Assembly: GCF_014695715.1 (NCBI RefSeq)
Contig: NZ_JACJOT010000002.1
Coordinates: forward strand, 62,001 to 126,000
Source: Microcoleus sp. FACHB-68
GTDB lineage: Bacteria > Cyanobacteriota > Cyanobacteriia > Cyanobacteriales > Oscillatoriaceae
Reading direction: 5' to 3'
Length of the DNA: 64,000 nt
The notes beneath the pieces were generated by a model that searched no databases, was not told where the DNA came from, and saw nothing but the letters and a program-made list of their open reading frames with translations. This document shows positions 1 to 8,617 of the stretch, piece after piece; position 1 is the stretch's first letter; every line of letters starts with the position of its first letter. A program made the position numbers and the translations under genes.

Positions 1-329
1 AAGTCTGGATAGACACTACTCAAGAAATTGCGAACTTACAAAATGATTTTAATACCACATTGTTAACCTACTGGGGGCAGCAAGAGCTGGATTTTTATAA
101 AAATCAATTTAAAATCGAGGAGCAACTGTTCGGCTTTGGCAAAAATCGGTCGGAGAGAGGGAAAATTTCAGAGATTAAAAAGATTACAGCCATTCCCTCT
201 CAAGGAGTTATCATTGAAACCCAGAACGAACAATATTTATTTGGAAAGCATTTGAGTAAACCTGAAGTGCTTTGGCTAGCTCAAGAAGTTGAAGAGTGGG
301 TTCAGCAAGCCAAAGAGAGGCAAGCGTGA
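1..329 (+). CDS. 3' end of a Ser/Thr kinase-family paralogue (partial)
   Basis: The reading frame is open from base 3 to the stop at 329, so this is the tail of a gene that begins before the window, not an 89-residue gene from the TTG at base 60. The tail resembles the last ~85 residues of the kinase ending at 4628: both have a YLFG-(K/R)-x-LS segment, then WLAQE and a final tryptophan helix. By analogy the missing part is a kinase domain plus two membrane helices. The homology is visible by eye; the kinase identity of the missing part is inferred. The tail looks like a small PH-like beta domain, whose function is unknown. Confidence 0.7.
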   Translation, partial: VWIDTTQEIANLQNDFNTTLLTYWGQQELDFYKNQFKIEEQLFGFGKNRSERGKISEIKKITAIPSQGVIIETQNEQYLFGKHLSKPEVLWLAQEVEEWVQQAKERQA

Positions 330-400
330 AGCGAGGGTTGAAACAGCAAAAAGGAAAAATTTATTTCGCCTTGATACCTAATCACTGAAATTCATTTATT

Positions 401-1738
401 ATGCTGCAAAAAAATCAGGTTCTCCAGAAACGCTATCAACTTAAACAACAATTAGGACACAATGCCAACCGTCAGACTTGGCTAGCAGAAGATTTAGAAT
501 TAAAGGAGCCGGTGATTGTTAAGTTACTGGCATTTAGCCCTCAGATGCAGTGGGACGAAGTCAAGCTGTTTGAAAGAGAAGCTAAAGTCTTAAAACAGCT
601 TCATCATCCTCGAATTCCCCAGTATCTCGATTATTTTGCTGTTGATGAAAACACCGGAGCTGGTTTGCCTTGGTTTGGCTTAGTGCAAGAATATATTCCT
701 GGCAAGTCATTAAAACAGCTTTTAGATGAGGGAAAACAGTTTACAGAATTTCAGGTACGTTCCTATGCCACCGGCATTCTAGAAATTCTGATTTACTTGC
801 ATGAATTGAGTCCGCCGGTTCTTCATCGTGATATCAAACCCAGCAATTTAATTTTAGGCAAAAACGGTAAAATTTATCTTGTCGATTTTGGTGCTGTGCA
901 AGACAAAGCCACCGCAGAAGGTGTGACTTTTACAGTAGTAGGCACCGGCGGCTATGCACCAATGGAGCAATTTTGGGGACGTGCAGTGCCGGCATCGGAT
1001 CTTTATGCGTTAGGTGCCACTTTAATTCATTTATTAACCGGCACAGCACCCGCTGATTTACCGCAGAAGGATTTACGCATTCAATTTAGCGATGTTGTAA
1101 ACCTTAATCCTACATTTTGTCGTTGGATTGAAACACTGACCAATCCAGCTTTAGAACAACGTTTTAGCACAGCCCGTCAAGCCCTAAACGCTCTTAAAAC
1201 AGGCCGATTCTCAGATGAATTTAGGGGAACTAACTCGCTCCGCAGCCCTAAAAATTCAGTGAGTTATCTTCGTTTAGGAAGTTTAGCTGCTCTCCAATTG
1301 TTGCTCGTTGGAATAACTAGCATGATTGTGCCGGCTTTCCTGATCTATAAAACATCTCAGCCTCGTCCTTCAGCAAGAGAAAGAATTGGTTCCATGAACC
1401 GCGCTCAGCAAGCCTATTATTGGGAAAATAATAGCTTTTCTGAGTCAGTTGATAAATTAGGACTGGGCATAAAAACTCAAACAGAAAATTACGAATATTC
1501 AACGCGTAAAACTGCCAATGCTTCGTTCAACTATGCGATAGCCCGGAAGAATAATCTCAAAAGCTATGTTGGCGGTGTCTTCCAAGTAAAGGCTGTGGAG
1601 CAAGGTGTTACAAAAATGACGACCCAAGCTATTTTGTGTGAAGCAAATTCTGTCGGCAAAACTCAATCGCCGCCCCCCATCATTGCTACTAATGGGGACA
1701 GACTCTGTAGCCCTGGTACAACGGAGGTAAAAAACTAA
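401..1738 (+). CDS. Ser/Thr protein kinase fused to a type IV pilin-like domain
   Basis: Residues ~12-270 form a Hanks-type kinase: Lys41 in the VAIK position, catalytic Asp144 in HRDIKPSN, and Asp162 in the DFG motif. The glycine loop is degenerate (LGHNANRQTW instead of GxGxxG), as in its two neighbours. One hydrophobic segment lies at ~293-321. A ~110-residue outer domain follows, beginning with GSMNRAQQAYYWEN, the signature of the cyanobacterial pilin-like G/H family just after the pilin helix. The domain order is cytosolic kinase, membrane helix, pilin-like globular domain, suggesting a receptor kinase that senses something outside the membrane or interacts with pilus components. The ligand is unknown. 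First of three intact tandem paralogues, 60 bp ahead of the next. Confidence 0.88.
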   Translation: MLQKNQVLQKRYQLKQQLGHNANRQTWLAEDLELKEPVIVKLLAFSPQMQWDEVKLFEREAKVLKQLHHPRIPQYLDYFAVDENTGAGLPWFGLVQEYIPGKSLKQLLDEGKQFTEFQVRSYATGILEILIYLHELSPPVLHRDIKPSNLILGKNGKIYLVDFGAVQDKATAEGVTFTVVGTGGYAPMEQFWGRAVPASDLYALGATLIHLLTGTAPADLPQKDLRIQFSDVVNLNPTFCRWIETLTNPALEQRFSTARQALNALKTGRFSDEFRGTNSLRSPKNSVSYLRLGSLAALQLLLVGITSMIVPAFLIYKTSQPRPSARERIGSMNRAQQAYYWENNSFSESVDKLGLGIKTQTENYEYSTRKTANASFNYAIARKNNLKSYVGGVFQVKAVEQGVTKMTTQAILCEANSVGKTQSPPPIIATNGDRLCSPGTTEVKN

Positions 1739-1798
1739 CATCCGTTTACTTCATCAGGATTAATTCAACTAAATTGAGGCTGAAGGAATTGCGAAACT

Positions 1799-2992
1799 AT
1801 GCTGCAAGCCGAACAAGTCTTAAGTGAGCGCTATCAGCTCAAACACAAGTTAGGGAATAATGCTGGTCGTCAAACTTGGCTGGCTGAGGATTTAGCAACA
1901 CCAATTAAAGAGCCGGTGGTTGTTAAACTGCTAGCATTTGGCGGCGATGTTCAATGGGATGACCTCAAATTGTTTGAGCGGGAAGCCCAGGTTCTCAAAC
2001 AGTTAAATCATCCCAAGATACCGAAATACCGGGATTATTTTTCAATAGATGATCGAACGCTGTGGTTTGGGTTGGTGCAGGAATATATTCCGGGAGCATC
2101 TCTTAAAGAACGGCTAGATAAAGGGAAAAAGTTTAGCCCTCAAGAAATTCGTAAAATTGCTTTAGAAGTTCTAAATATTCTGACTTATTTGCATCAGCTT
2201 AGTCCGGCATTGCTTCATCGAGATATCAAACCCAGCAATTTAATTTGTGGTGAAAATAATCAGGTTTATTTAGTAGATTTTGGCGCAGTGCAAGATCGGG
2301 CGGCGGCAGAAGGGGCAACGTTTACTGTTGTGGGAAGTTATGGCTATGCGCCCCTAGAACAATTTGGAGGACGTGCGGTGCCGGCATCGGATCTTTATGC
2401 TTTAGGCGCGACTTTAATTCATTTACTAAGCGGCACCGCACCCGCAGATTTACCTCAAAAGGATTTACGCATTCAATTTAAAGATAAAGTTAGCCTGAAT
2501 TCTAACTTTTTAACTTGGTTAGAGCAACTCACTGAGCCGGCTTTAGAAAAACGATTTAGCTCAGCCCGCGAAGCACTAGAAGCGCTAAAAGTCCCCAAAG
2601 TACCTACCACCCCAAAAATCGAAGTGCTGCCGAGAGTCTCACCGGAAATCGAGAACAATTCGGGTTGCGGTGGCTTATTTTATTCCTCAGTGCCGGTGCC
2701 AGATGAAATTAAAGGTTGGAATTGGGGAGCATTTTTATTGTCCGGTTTTTGGCCTTTAAGTAATCGCGTTGGAATTGGACTTTTGGCGTGGGTTCCTAAT
2801 GTTGGTTTCTTGATGGCAATTGCCCTGGGCGCTAAGGGTAATGAATGGGCGTGGAAAAGCAGAAAATGGCGCAGCATTGAGCATTTTAAAGCTCATCAAA
2901 GAGGCTGGGCAATTGCCGGCATCATGATGGGTCTTCCCATTACGCTGATACTTTGGGGCGCGGCTTATTTTATTATGACTAATTTATTTTAA
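1799..2992 (+). CDS. Ser/Thr protein kinase with C-terminal multi-TM domain
   Basis: The kinase domain (~12-270) is very like the previous gene, with HRDIKPSN, DFGAVQD and APLEQFGG activation-segment motifs and the same degenerate glycine loop (LGNNAGRQTW). The C-terminal ~95 residues form a small membrane domain starting WNWGAFLLSGFWPL and carrying GNEWAWK and a predicted last helix. This kind of domain is widespread in cyanobacterial membrane proteins and has no assigned function. The protein is probably anchored by 2-3 helices with the kinase in the cytosol. It starts with the same MLQ(A)EQVL peptide as its paralogues, which supports the ATG chosen. Confidence 0.87.
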   Translation: MLQAEQVLSERYQLKHKLGNNAGRQTWLAEDLATPIKEPVVVKLLAFGGDVQWDDLKLFEREAQVLKQLNHPKIPKYRDYFSIDDRTLWFGLVQEYIPGASLKERLDKGKKFSPQEIRKIALEVLNILTYLHQLSPALLHRDIKPSNLICGENNQVYLVDFGAVQDRAAAEGATFTVVGSYGYAPLEQFGGRAVPASDLYALGATLIHLLSGTAPADLPQKDLRIQFKDKVSLNSNFLTWLEQLTEPALEKRFSSAREALEALKVPKVPTTPKIEVLPRVSPEIENNSGCGGLFYSSVPVPDEIKGWNWGAFLLSGFWPLSNRVGIGLLAWVPNVGFLMAIALGAKGNEWAWKSRKWRSIEHFKAHQRGWAIAGIMMGLPITLILWGAAYFIMTNLF

Positions 2993-3041
2993 AACATAAA
3001 GTAGGGAGAGTTAGATACTGATTTTCAATTCACTGCGAAAC

Positions 3042-3077
3042 CTATGTATGGGCGTAAAGAAGATTGCCCATACATAG
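3042..3077. repeat. 12-bp perfect inverted repeat between kinase genes
   Basis: CTATGTATGGGC and its exact complement GCCCATACATAG flank a 12-base spacer in the 274-bp gap between the second and third kinase genes. No T-run follows on either strand, so it is not a classic intrinsic terminator. It could be an mRNA processing or attenuation hairpin, or a palindromic mobile repeat. Confidence 0.6.
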
Positions 3078-3266
3078 CGATTGAATGTGAGTTAAACCGA
3101 CTATAAAATCCTTTTAAAAAAGTAAAAAATTAAAATTATTCTTAAGAGCTTATTTATCGAGGCCGATGTAAGTTAAATTTTTCCATGTTTTTGGGAATAC
3201 TAGAGAAAGCTAAAAAAGTTAGGGCTACAGAAAGCTCAACAAAAATCTTAGAGGACGGGTGAGATC

Positions 3267-4628
3267 ATGCTGCAAGCTGAACAAGTATTACACGAGCGTT
3301 ATCAGCTTAAAAAAAAGTTAGGACACAATGCCGGTCGTCAAACTTGGCTAGCCGAAGATTTAGTGACAGAAACCAAAGAGCTTGTTGTTGTTAAACTGCT
3401 AACATTTGGCGGCGATGTTCACTGGGATGACCTTAAATTATTTGAGCGGGAAGCACAAGTTCTCAAACAGTTAAATCATCCCCGAATTCCCAAATACAGG
3501 GATTATTTTTCGATAGATGATCGAACCCTATGGTTTGGACTGGTGCAAGAATATATCCCTGGATCATCTCTGAAAGACAAACTCACGCAAGGAAGAAAAT
3601 TTAGCGCTCAGGAAGTTAGAAAACTGGCGATAGAAGTATTAAATATTCTGATTTATTTGCATGAGTTAAATCCGGCTTTACTACATCGAGATATTAAACC
3701 GAGTAATTTAATTTGGGGGGAAGATAATCAAATTTATTTAGTCGATTTTGGCGCGGTGCAAGATCGGGCGGCGGCAGAGGGGGCAACGTTTACGGTTGTG
3801 GGAACGTATGGTTATGCACCGCTAGAACAATTTGGAGGGCGTGCGGTACCGGCATCGGATCTTTATGCTTTAGGTGCGACTTTAATTCATTTACTAACCG
3901 GCACAGCACCCGCTGATTTACCGCAGAAGGATTTACGCATTCAATTTAAGGATAAGGTGACGGTTAATCCGAGTTTTGTTGATTGGTTAGAACAACTTAC
4001 AGAGCCGGCTTTAGAAAAACGGTTTTCCTCAGCCCGCGAAGTCCTGGAGGCGCTAAAAGTGCGTAAGGCAATTAACACCCCACAGATAGAAGTGCTGCCC
4101 AAACTCCTGTCCCCTAATCTTCGCAAACCCAGGCAGACTTGGGTCATGGTAAGTAAGTCTTCAGGAAATCTAGAAATTATCATGCCGGCACGCAAGATGG
4201 CTGGGTTACATTTAGTAAACTTTTTTGTGACTTTATTATTCTTCTTAATCTGGATAGGTTTTTGTGTTTACTTCGTAGATACCTTATTAATTATTGCTAA
4301 GTTTTGGCCGTTCATATTAATATTACCGGGCTTGTCGGTGGCACTAATTGTGTCAACAATCCGCAATTTTTTTGAATCTACACGGGTTGCCTTTCAGCCT
4401 GACAGTAAATTTTTTATAATAGAATGGCTGTGGTGGGGAAAGACAGTATTTTGGAAAAAGGGGAGACTTTCAGACATATTGTATGCCGGCTGCGAAGTGA
4501 GCAAGGGCGGTACAAAAGTTTTTTTGAGAGGAGAAGGCCCAATAAAATATTTATTTGGCCGGCAATTGAGTGAAGTTGAGTGCGCTTGGTTAGCGCAAGA
4601 GATTCAAACGTGGCTGAGTTTTAAGTAA
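3267..4628 (+). CDS. Ser/Thr protein kinase with two TM helices and PH-like tail
   Basis: A third tandem Hanks-type kinase, again with LGHNAGRQTW in place of the glycine loop, HRDIKPSN and DFGAVQD. After the kinase (~270), a Pro/Arg-rich linker leads to two hydrophobic helices (~311-335 and ~340-365). An ~85-residue cytosolic beta-rich tail follows; it is homologous to the partial gene at the window start. A GGACGG sequence lies a few bases before the ATG. Its 3' end overlaps the convergent gene by 8 bp. The three kinases share long identical stretches, so the array arose by duplication followed by exchange of C-terminal modules. Confidence 0.88.
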   Translation: MLQAEQVLHERYQLKKKLGHNAGRQTWLAEDLVTETKELVVVKLLTFGGDVHWDDLKLFEREAQVLKQLNHPRIPKYRDYFSIDDRTLWFGLVQEYIPGSSLKDKLTQGRKFSAQEVRKLAIEVLNILIYLHELNPALLHRDIKPSNLIWGEDNQIYLVDFGAVQDRAAAEGATFTVVGTYGYAPLEQFGGRAVPASDLYALGATLIHLLTGTAPADLPQKDLRIQFKDKVTVNPSFVDWLEQLTEPALEKRFSSAREVLEALKVRKAINTPQIEVLPKLLSPNLRKPRQTWVMVSKSSGNLEIIMPARKMAGLHLVNFFVTLLFFLIWIGFCVYFVDTLLIIAKFWPFILILPGLSVALIVSTIRNFFESTRVAFQPDSKFFIIEWLWWGKTVFWKKGRLSDILYAGCEVSKGGTKVFLRGEGPIKYLFGRQLSEVECAWLAQEIQTWLSFK

Positions 4629-6888
4629 GTGCAATCTCTGCATTTAAAGGCACGCAAGCATTGACCAACGATAGCACCGGCCCGGTTTGTTCTTGGCCAT
4701 TAACCGCGAGTTCACTGTGACACAGAAACAGACGCTCACCGGCACGAGAGAGCAAATCTAACAAAATTCGCTGCAACCGGCTCTCATCCGCCTGAATGCC
4801 ATCTTCTGCTGTCCAAGGGCGTTCTGGCCAATCTTTGAGAAACAATGGCGCACCAAATCGCAGCGCCTCCCCACTACTCAGCCACAGAGGCGAACCGGCA
4901 TCCAACCAAAAGTGCCAGCGATGAGCGCGGCGATTGAAACGATACTGAAAGATTGTACCCAGTGTAATAGCCCCGCCCGGTGGCCACAATGAAAGCCGGT
5001 AAGGATTTGCGGAGATTGTGCCGCGACGCAGTAGTTGAATAAACTCCCCAACTGTCTCATAAAGCGTTAACCGTTTGTTGGGTTGAATTTGCCGCAACCG
5101 GCCATCAACTTGCCAGTAATGTTGAGCGATGTCAATCAGTTCCCGCAAGGCCGTTAGCTGATCGTAGGGGAGATTGCTGCCTCTCCACAAAAATTCCTGA
5201 ATTGCGCGATCAAGAACCGAAACCGGCCCCGGAATTAGACGTTGTGCTAACTGAGATTTTTGCATTTCCAGCCATTGCAAAATTTCTTGGTAAGCATTGG
5301 TGGCGCGGTATCCTAGCCGATCCCACCGGGGAAACGCTGTCACCGGCAGCAGGCGGGGTTGCTCTAAATCTGGGTAAAAACAGTGATCCACCAACAAGCC
5401 GGCCCGCACTGGGTCAATGTTCGTAGAAAATGAAGATTGAACACTGAATAGTGAAGTGGGAATATTCTCCGGTATGCCTTCTTGATCAACAACGCCTGCC
5501 GGCTGCCGGCTCAAAATCACTAGCATTTCGGCAACGCAATCTCGATCAACCAAGCGCCCTAAACCCGGATAAACTAGCCCCAAAAGCGTTAGCAATGCCC
5601 GAACCGTTGGTGAACTGGCCAGAGGTCGTTGCTCGTTGAGCGATTCTACCGCAATTCCCTGGCTGTTGAGAATTTCAATTAAGCTATAGCGAGCGATGGC
5701 ATCCAAGCCTGGGGTGATCACCGCAATGTCTTGAGGTTGTACTTGCTGGGTTTTGACCCCTTCAATAATGACTTCGGCAGTTTCTCGCAACAGTTGAGCA
5801 CGGGAGATCGTTTGAATCGAGCGCACCGATTCTGGAAAAATAAAGGCGGAAGGAGGAAGGGTGAAGGTACTGAGAACCAACTCCACTGCCGGCTGACCCA
5901 GGCTGCTTCCCAGAGAATCTACAGCCTGCTGGGTTAAGGTTTCCACTTGACAGCGTGAGGAGAGGCCGGTTAAAAAATCTGGGTCAGCATCCAATCCCAA
6001 CCTCACTGCACCGTTGGGATTGCAAGTAAAAGCCCCCCACGTTCCCTGATCCAGCAAAAAATCGAACAGGTAACGCGCAATCGCCGGGTACTCATCCACA
6101 TCATCCGCCATGACTGCCCCATAGCGCCGCGTTAAGTGCTGCTGGTAAGTGGCATCTGGCAGCAGATGACGCCAGTAGAGTTCGCAAATAATCCCGTAGG
6201 TCAGCAACCCTCTTTCTAGGCACCAACCGCGCCAGCGCAGCAGCAACTCTCCCATGTACGGGTAGATTTTGGATGTTGGATTTTGCAACGCGTTGCCATT
6301 TTCCATTTCCCATTCCTCAAGCATTCCTGCTTCCAAGATGCGAGGAACGTCTTCAACCGGCGTCCCGCTAGCGGCTGCTAGCTGCAGTAAGTCCAAAGTC
6401 CGGCGAACGATGCGAGATTCGCTTACCCCCTCCTGCCTGAGAATTCCTGCGTCTAACTCAGGACGCCAGAGTTGGGTGGCCAATTCCTGTTCGGTTTCTG
6501 GCCGCAGTCGTAGGGGAAATTGTGCTCTCAGGTTTAATTGCCGGATTAATAAGGGCCAAAATAAAATGACTTCATCTCGAAAGAAACGCAGGGGTGTTGT
6601 GGTTTGCGCGGGGTATGCGCTTTGGGTGGCGGTTGCGATGCGATCAGCCAGTTCCACCCAGCCATTGGCGGCAAAGACGAGCACTGCCGGCGAGGTGGGC
6701 AACGGGGGATTCTCGATTTTTGGATTTTGGATTTTGTGGGAATTGGGCGATTTTCTCCCCCTCTCTCCTGTTTTTCCCTGCACCCACCGGCACAAATGCT
6801 CAACTAGGCGTGTCGTTTTGCCCGTGCGAGTCGGGCCGGTAATCCAAATGGAATCAGCTTGCACAGCTTTCTTTTGCTCCCGCTTCAT
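4621..6888 (-). CDS. P-loop helicase/nuclease-like protein, UvrD/AddB-type
   Basis: A 755-residue protein with an N-terminal Walker A motif GPTRTGKTT (18-26) and an acidic Walker B-like segment MADDVDEYPA (~260-269) preceded by a helical region. This arrangement resembles the helicase core of UvrD/RecB and AddB proteins. Later helicase motifs are hard to see and no Cys cluster of the AddB nuclease is evident. In cyanobacterial genomes such proteins are often labelled recombinase family. A role in DNA repair or recombination is an inference. Two stretches (residues ~46-60 and ~191-209) are encoded by heptamer-like repeats identical in style to nearby intergenic repeats and look like in-frame insertions. 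Confidence 0.6.
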   Translation of the reverse strand: MKREQKKAVQADSIWITGPTRTGKTTRLVEHLCRWVQGKTGERGRKSPNSHKIQNPKIENPPLPTSPAVLVFAANGWVELADRIATATQSAYPAQTTTPLRFFRDEVILFWPLLIRQLNLRAQFPLRLRPETEQELATQLWRPELDAGILRQEGVSESRIVRRTLDLLQLAAASGTPVEDVPRILEAGMLEEWEMENGNALQNPTSKIYPYMGELLLRWRGWCLERGLLTYGIICELYWRHLLPDATYQQHLTRRYGAVMADDVDEYPAIARYLFDFLLDQGTWGAFTCNPNGAVRLGLDADPDFLTGLSSRCQVETLTQQAVDSLGSSLGQPAVELVLSTFTLPPSAFIFPESVRSIQTISRAQLLRETAEVIIEGVKTQQVQPQDIAVITPGLDAIARYSLIEILNSQGIAVESLNEQRPLASSPTVRALLTLLGLVYPGLGRLVDRDCVAEMLVILSRQPAGVVDQEGIPENIPTSLFSVQSSFSTNIDPVRAGLLVDHCFYPDLEQPRLLPVTAFPRWDRLGYRATNAYQEILQWLEMQKSQLAQRLIPGPVSVLDRAIQEFLWRGSNLPYDQLTALRELIDIAQHYWQVDGRLRQIQPNKRLTLYETVGEFIQLLRRGTISANPYRLSLWPPGGAITLGTIFQYRFNRRAHRWHFWLDAGSPLWLSSGEALRFGAPLFLKDWPERPWTAEDGIQADESRLQRILLDLLSRAGERLFLCHSELAVNGQEQTGPVLSLVNACVPLNAEIALT
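6263..6317. repeat. Intragenic short-repeat insertion in the helicase-like gene
   Basis: Segments such as ATTTTGGATGTTGGATTT and ATTTTCCATTTCCCATT match the AT-rich tandem style of intergenic repeats in this genome but lie in frame within the coding region, encoding a low-complexity Asn/Glu stretch. Confidence 0.5.
6709..6756. repeat. Intragenic heptamer repeat (GATTTTG) in the helicase-like gene
   Basis: Tandem GATTTTTG/GATTTTG units occur here in frame, just downstream of the Walker A codons on the minus strand. The same unit forms the inverted repeat between rplV and rpsC at ~37606-37666. Confidence 0.6.
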
Positions 6889-7144
6889 CGGTTAACCTCG
6901 ACTGCCCTCCACTTTCGATGCATCTGATGGGGGTTGAAATCGCATCACCGTTATACTACAAACTAAGACACAACTTGATCGATTTCATTTTTCCTGGTAG
7001 GCGCTGTTTGGCCAACTCCTGACCCGGTTAAAGCGGCAGACGGCCCTAATTTCAGTGCCCGTGTACCCATTGACTGCCCAACCGCTAGCCGCCTACTGTA
7101 ATTTTAATTTATCCAAGTTCACAAACTCTCAAAACTTTGCCGGC

Positions 7145-8536
7145 ATGAAAATTCCTAAGCTTAACAATATCAAAGGATACTTACGCTCTGCAAATAAGTG
7201 GATTTCAGAGACTCCCGATAGAAATTTGGATGAAGCTTATGATGCTGCTTTAATGATTAGGGCCATTGAAGATGAACATTTTAATGGCAGAAAAATTTCT
7301 GCGGAATCTGCTCGTTACAGCGACAGCATCATGACTTATTTTCAGGGAGAGTTAACAAAATATTTAAATCTTGCAAAACTAAAGTTAGCAGCCTTTAATA
7401 CCAGTCGCTCAGTTTTAAGTTTTTCTCCTTTAAAGACGACAAAAGCTAAAAACGATTACTCGGTTGAATACCATAATTTACATGAACAAGAAGTTAAAGA
7501 TCAAGCGGCGATTGTTTTAGAAAAGCTGAATTTTATTGATGAGGTTTTGGCTAAGTATACTTATAAGCCGGTGAAGTCTGCGACTACCAACTCCTCTACT
7601 TCTGCTTCCTCCTCTTTAGTCGCTGTTTACGAAACACCTACACCTGAAAGCCTCTCTCCGACAGTCCGCACCAGTAGCAGAAATCTGGCCAAGCCTTTAG
7701 CTGATGATGTTAATTCTGATAAATTGTCGGAATCAATTAATGATAAAACCAGTTTCTTGCCCCGATCAATTTTAAGGACGCTAGATCGGCTGAAGCGACA
7801 GCTAGATCCGCAAGCTGAAGAAGAAGTGGTTAGGGATTTTCGCAGCTCTAAAACCAAAACTATCATTTCGATGAAGTTTATTTTATTGCTACTATTAATT
7901 CCCTTACTAACGCATCAAATTTCTAAAAACTTTATTGTCGGGCCACTGATTGATCGATTCCGAGACGAGCAGCCGGCTGAAGTTTTCTTAAATACTGATA
8001 TGGAAGAAGAAGCTTTCTCTGAATTACAGAAATTTGAAGAACACCTCAAATTTAAAAGGTTAATTGGAGTCATTCCACCAATTTCTGAAGAAGAAATGGA
8101 AGAGGAAGTCAGAGATAAAGCTCATGAAATCGCTGAAGAATACCGCAAAGAAAGCGCTAGTGCTATCAAAAATGTTTTTTCCGATCTTCTGTCGGTTGTT
8201 GCTTTTGGCGTTGTGATTTTTTACAGCAAGCGAGAAATTGCTGTTTTAAAATCTTTCATGGACGATATTGTATATGGGTTGAGTGATAGTGCTAAAGCGT
8301 TTATTATTATTTTATTTACAGATATTTTCGTAGGGTTCCACTCGCCGCACGGTTGGGAAGTCATTTTAGAAGGTATATCTCGGCATTTGGGATTGCCAGA
8401 GAATCGGCAATTTATCTTTTTGTTTATTGCTACGTTTCCGGTGATTTTGGATACGGTATTTAAGTATTGGATCTTCCGGTATCTCAATCGGATCTCGCCT
8501 TCTGCTGTGGCAACTTACAGAAATATGAATGAATAA
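7145..8536 (+). CDS. pcxA: Proton extrusion protein PcxA (CemA family)
   Basis: Membrane protein of the PcxA/CotA/CemA family, which supports light-induced proton extrusion and inorganic-carbon uptake at the cytoplasmic membrane. The N-terminal motif TPDRNLDEAYDAALMIRAIEDEHFNG is replaced in position by the family consensus with few changes (this motif spans residues ~17 onward). Four hydrophobic helices follow in the C-terminal half, with the family segments SPHGWE and a terminal KYWIFRYLNR helix. The middle ~100 residues are Ser/Thr-rich and variable. The ATG at 7145 was preferred over the upstream GTG at 7055 because the family homology begins just after it; the extra 30 residues look unrelated to the family. 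Confidence 0.9.
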   Translation: MKIPKLNNIKGYLRSANKWISETPDRNLDEAYDAALMIRAIEDEHFNGRKISAESARYSDSIMTYFQGELTKYLNLAKLKLAAFNTSRSVLSFSPLKTTKAKNDYSVEYHNLHEQEVKDQAAIVLEKLNFIDEVLAKYTYKPVKSATTNSSTSASSSLVAVYETPTPESLSPTVRTSSRNLAKPLADDVNSDKLSESINDKTSFLPRSILRTLDRLKRQLDPQAEEEVVRDFRSSKTKTIISMKFILLLLLIPLLTHQISKNFIVGPLIDRFRDEQPAEVFLNTDMEEEAFSELQKFEEHLKFKRLIGVIPPISEEEMEEEVRDKAHEIAEEYRKESASAIKNVFSDLLSVVAFGVVIFYSKREIAVLKSFMDDIVYGLSDSAKAFIIILFTDIFVGFHSPHGWEVILEGISRHLGLPENRQFIFLFIATFPVILDTVFKYWIFRYLNRISPSAVATYRNMNE

Positions 8537-8617
8537 TCCCTAAGCCATTTTATCGATAGCAAATCTTAGGCTAAAATTTTTCCTGCCGGCACTCTATCAG
8601 CCTCAATTAAGCGTGAG

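Noticed and set aside
1317-1741. Two minus-strand frames opposite the first kinase
   Set aside because: They overlap a clear kinase-pilin gene and have no features.
6269-6895. 208-codon plus-strand frame opposite the helicase-like gene
   Set aside because: Low-complexity antisense of the Walker A region; the minus-strand gene is supported by motifs.
7055-7144. Upstream GTG start for pcxA
   Set aside because: The added 30 residues show no family similarity; the ATG at 7145 starts the family homology.
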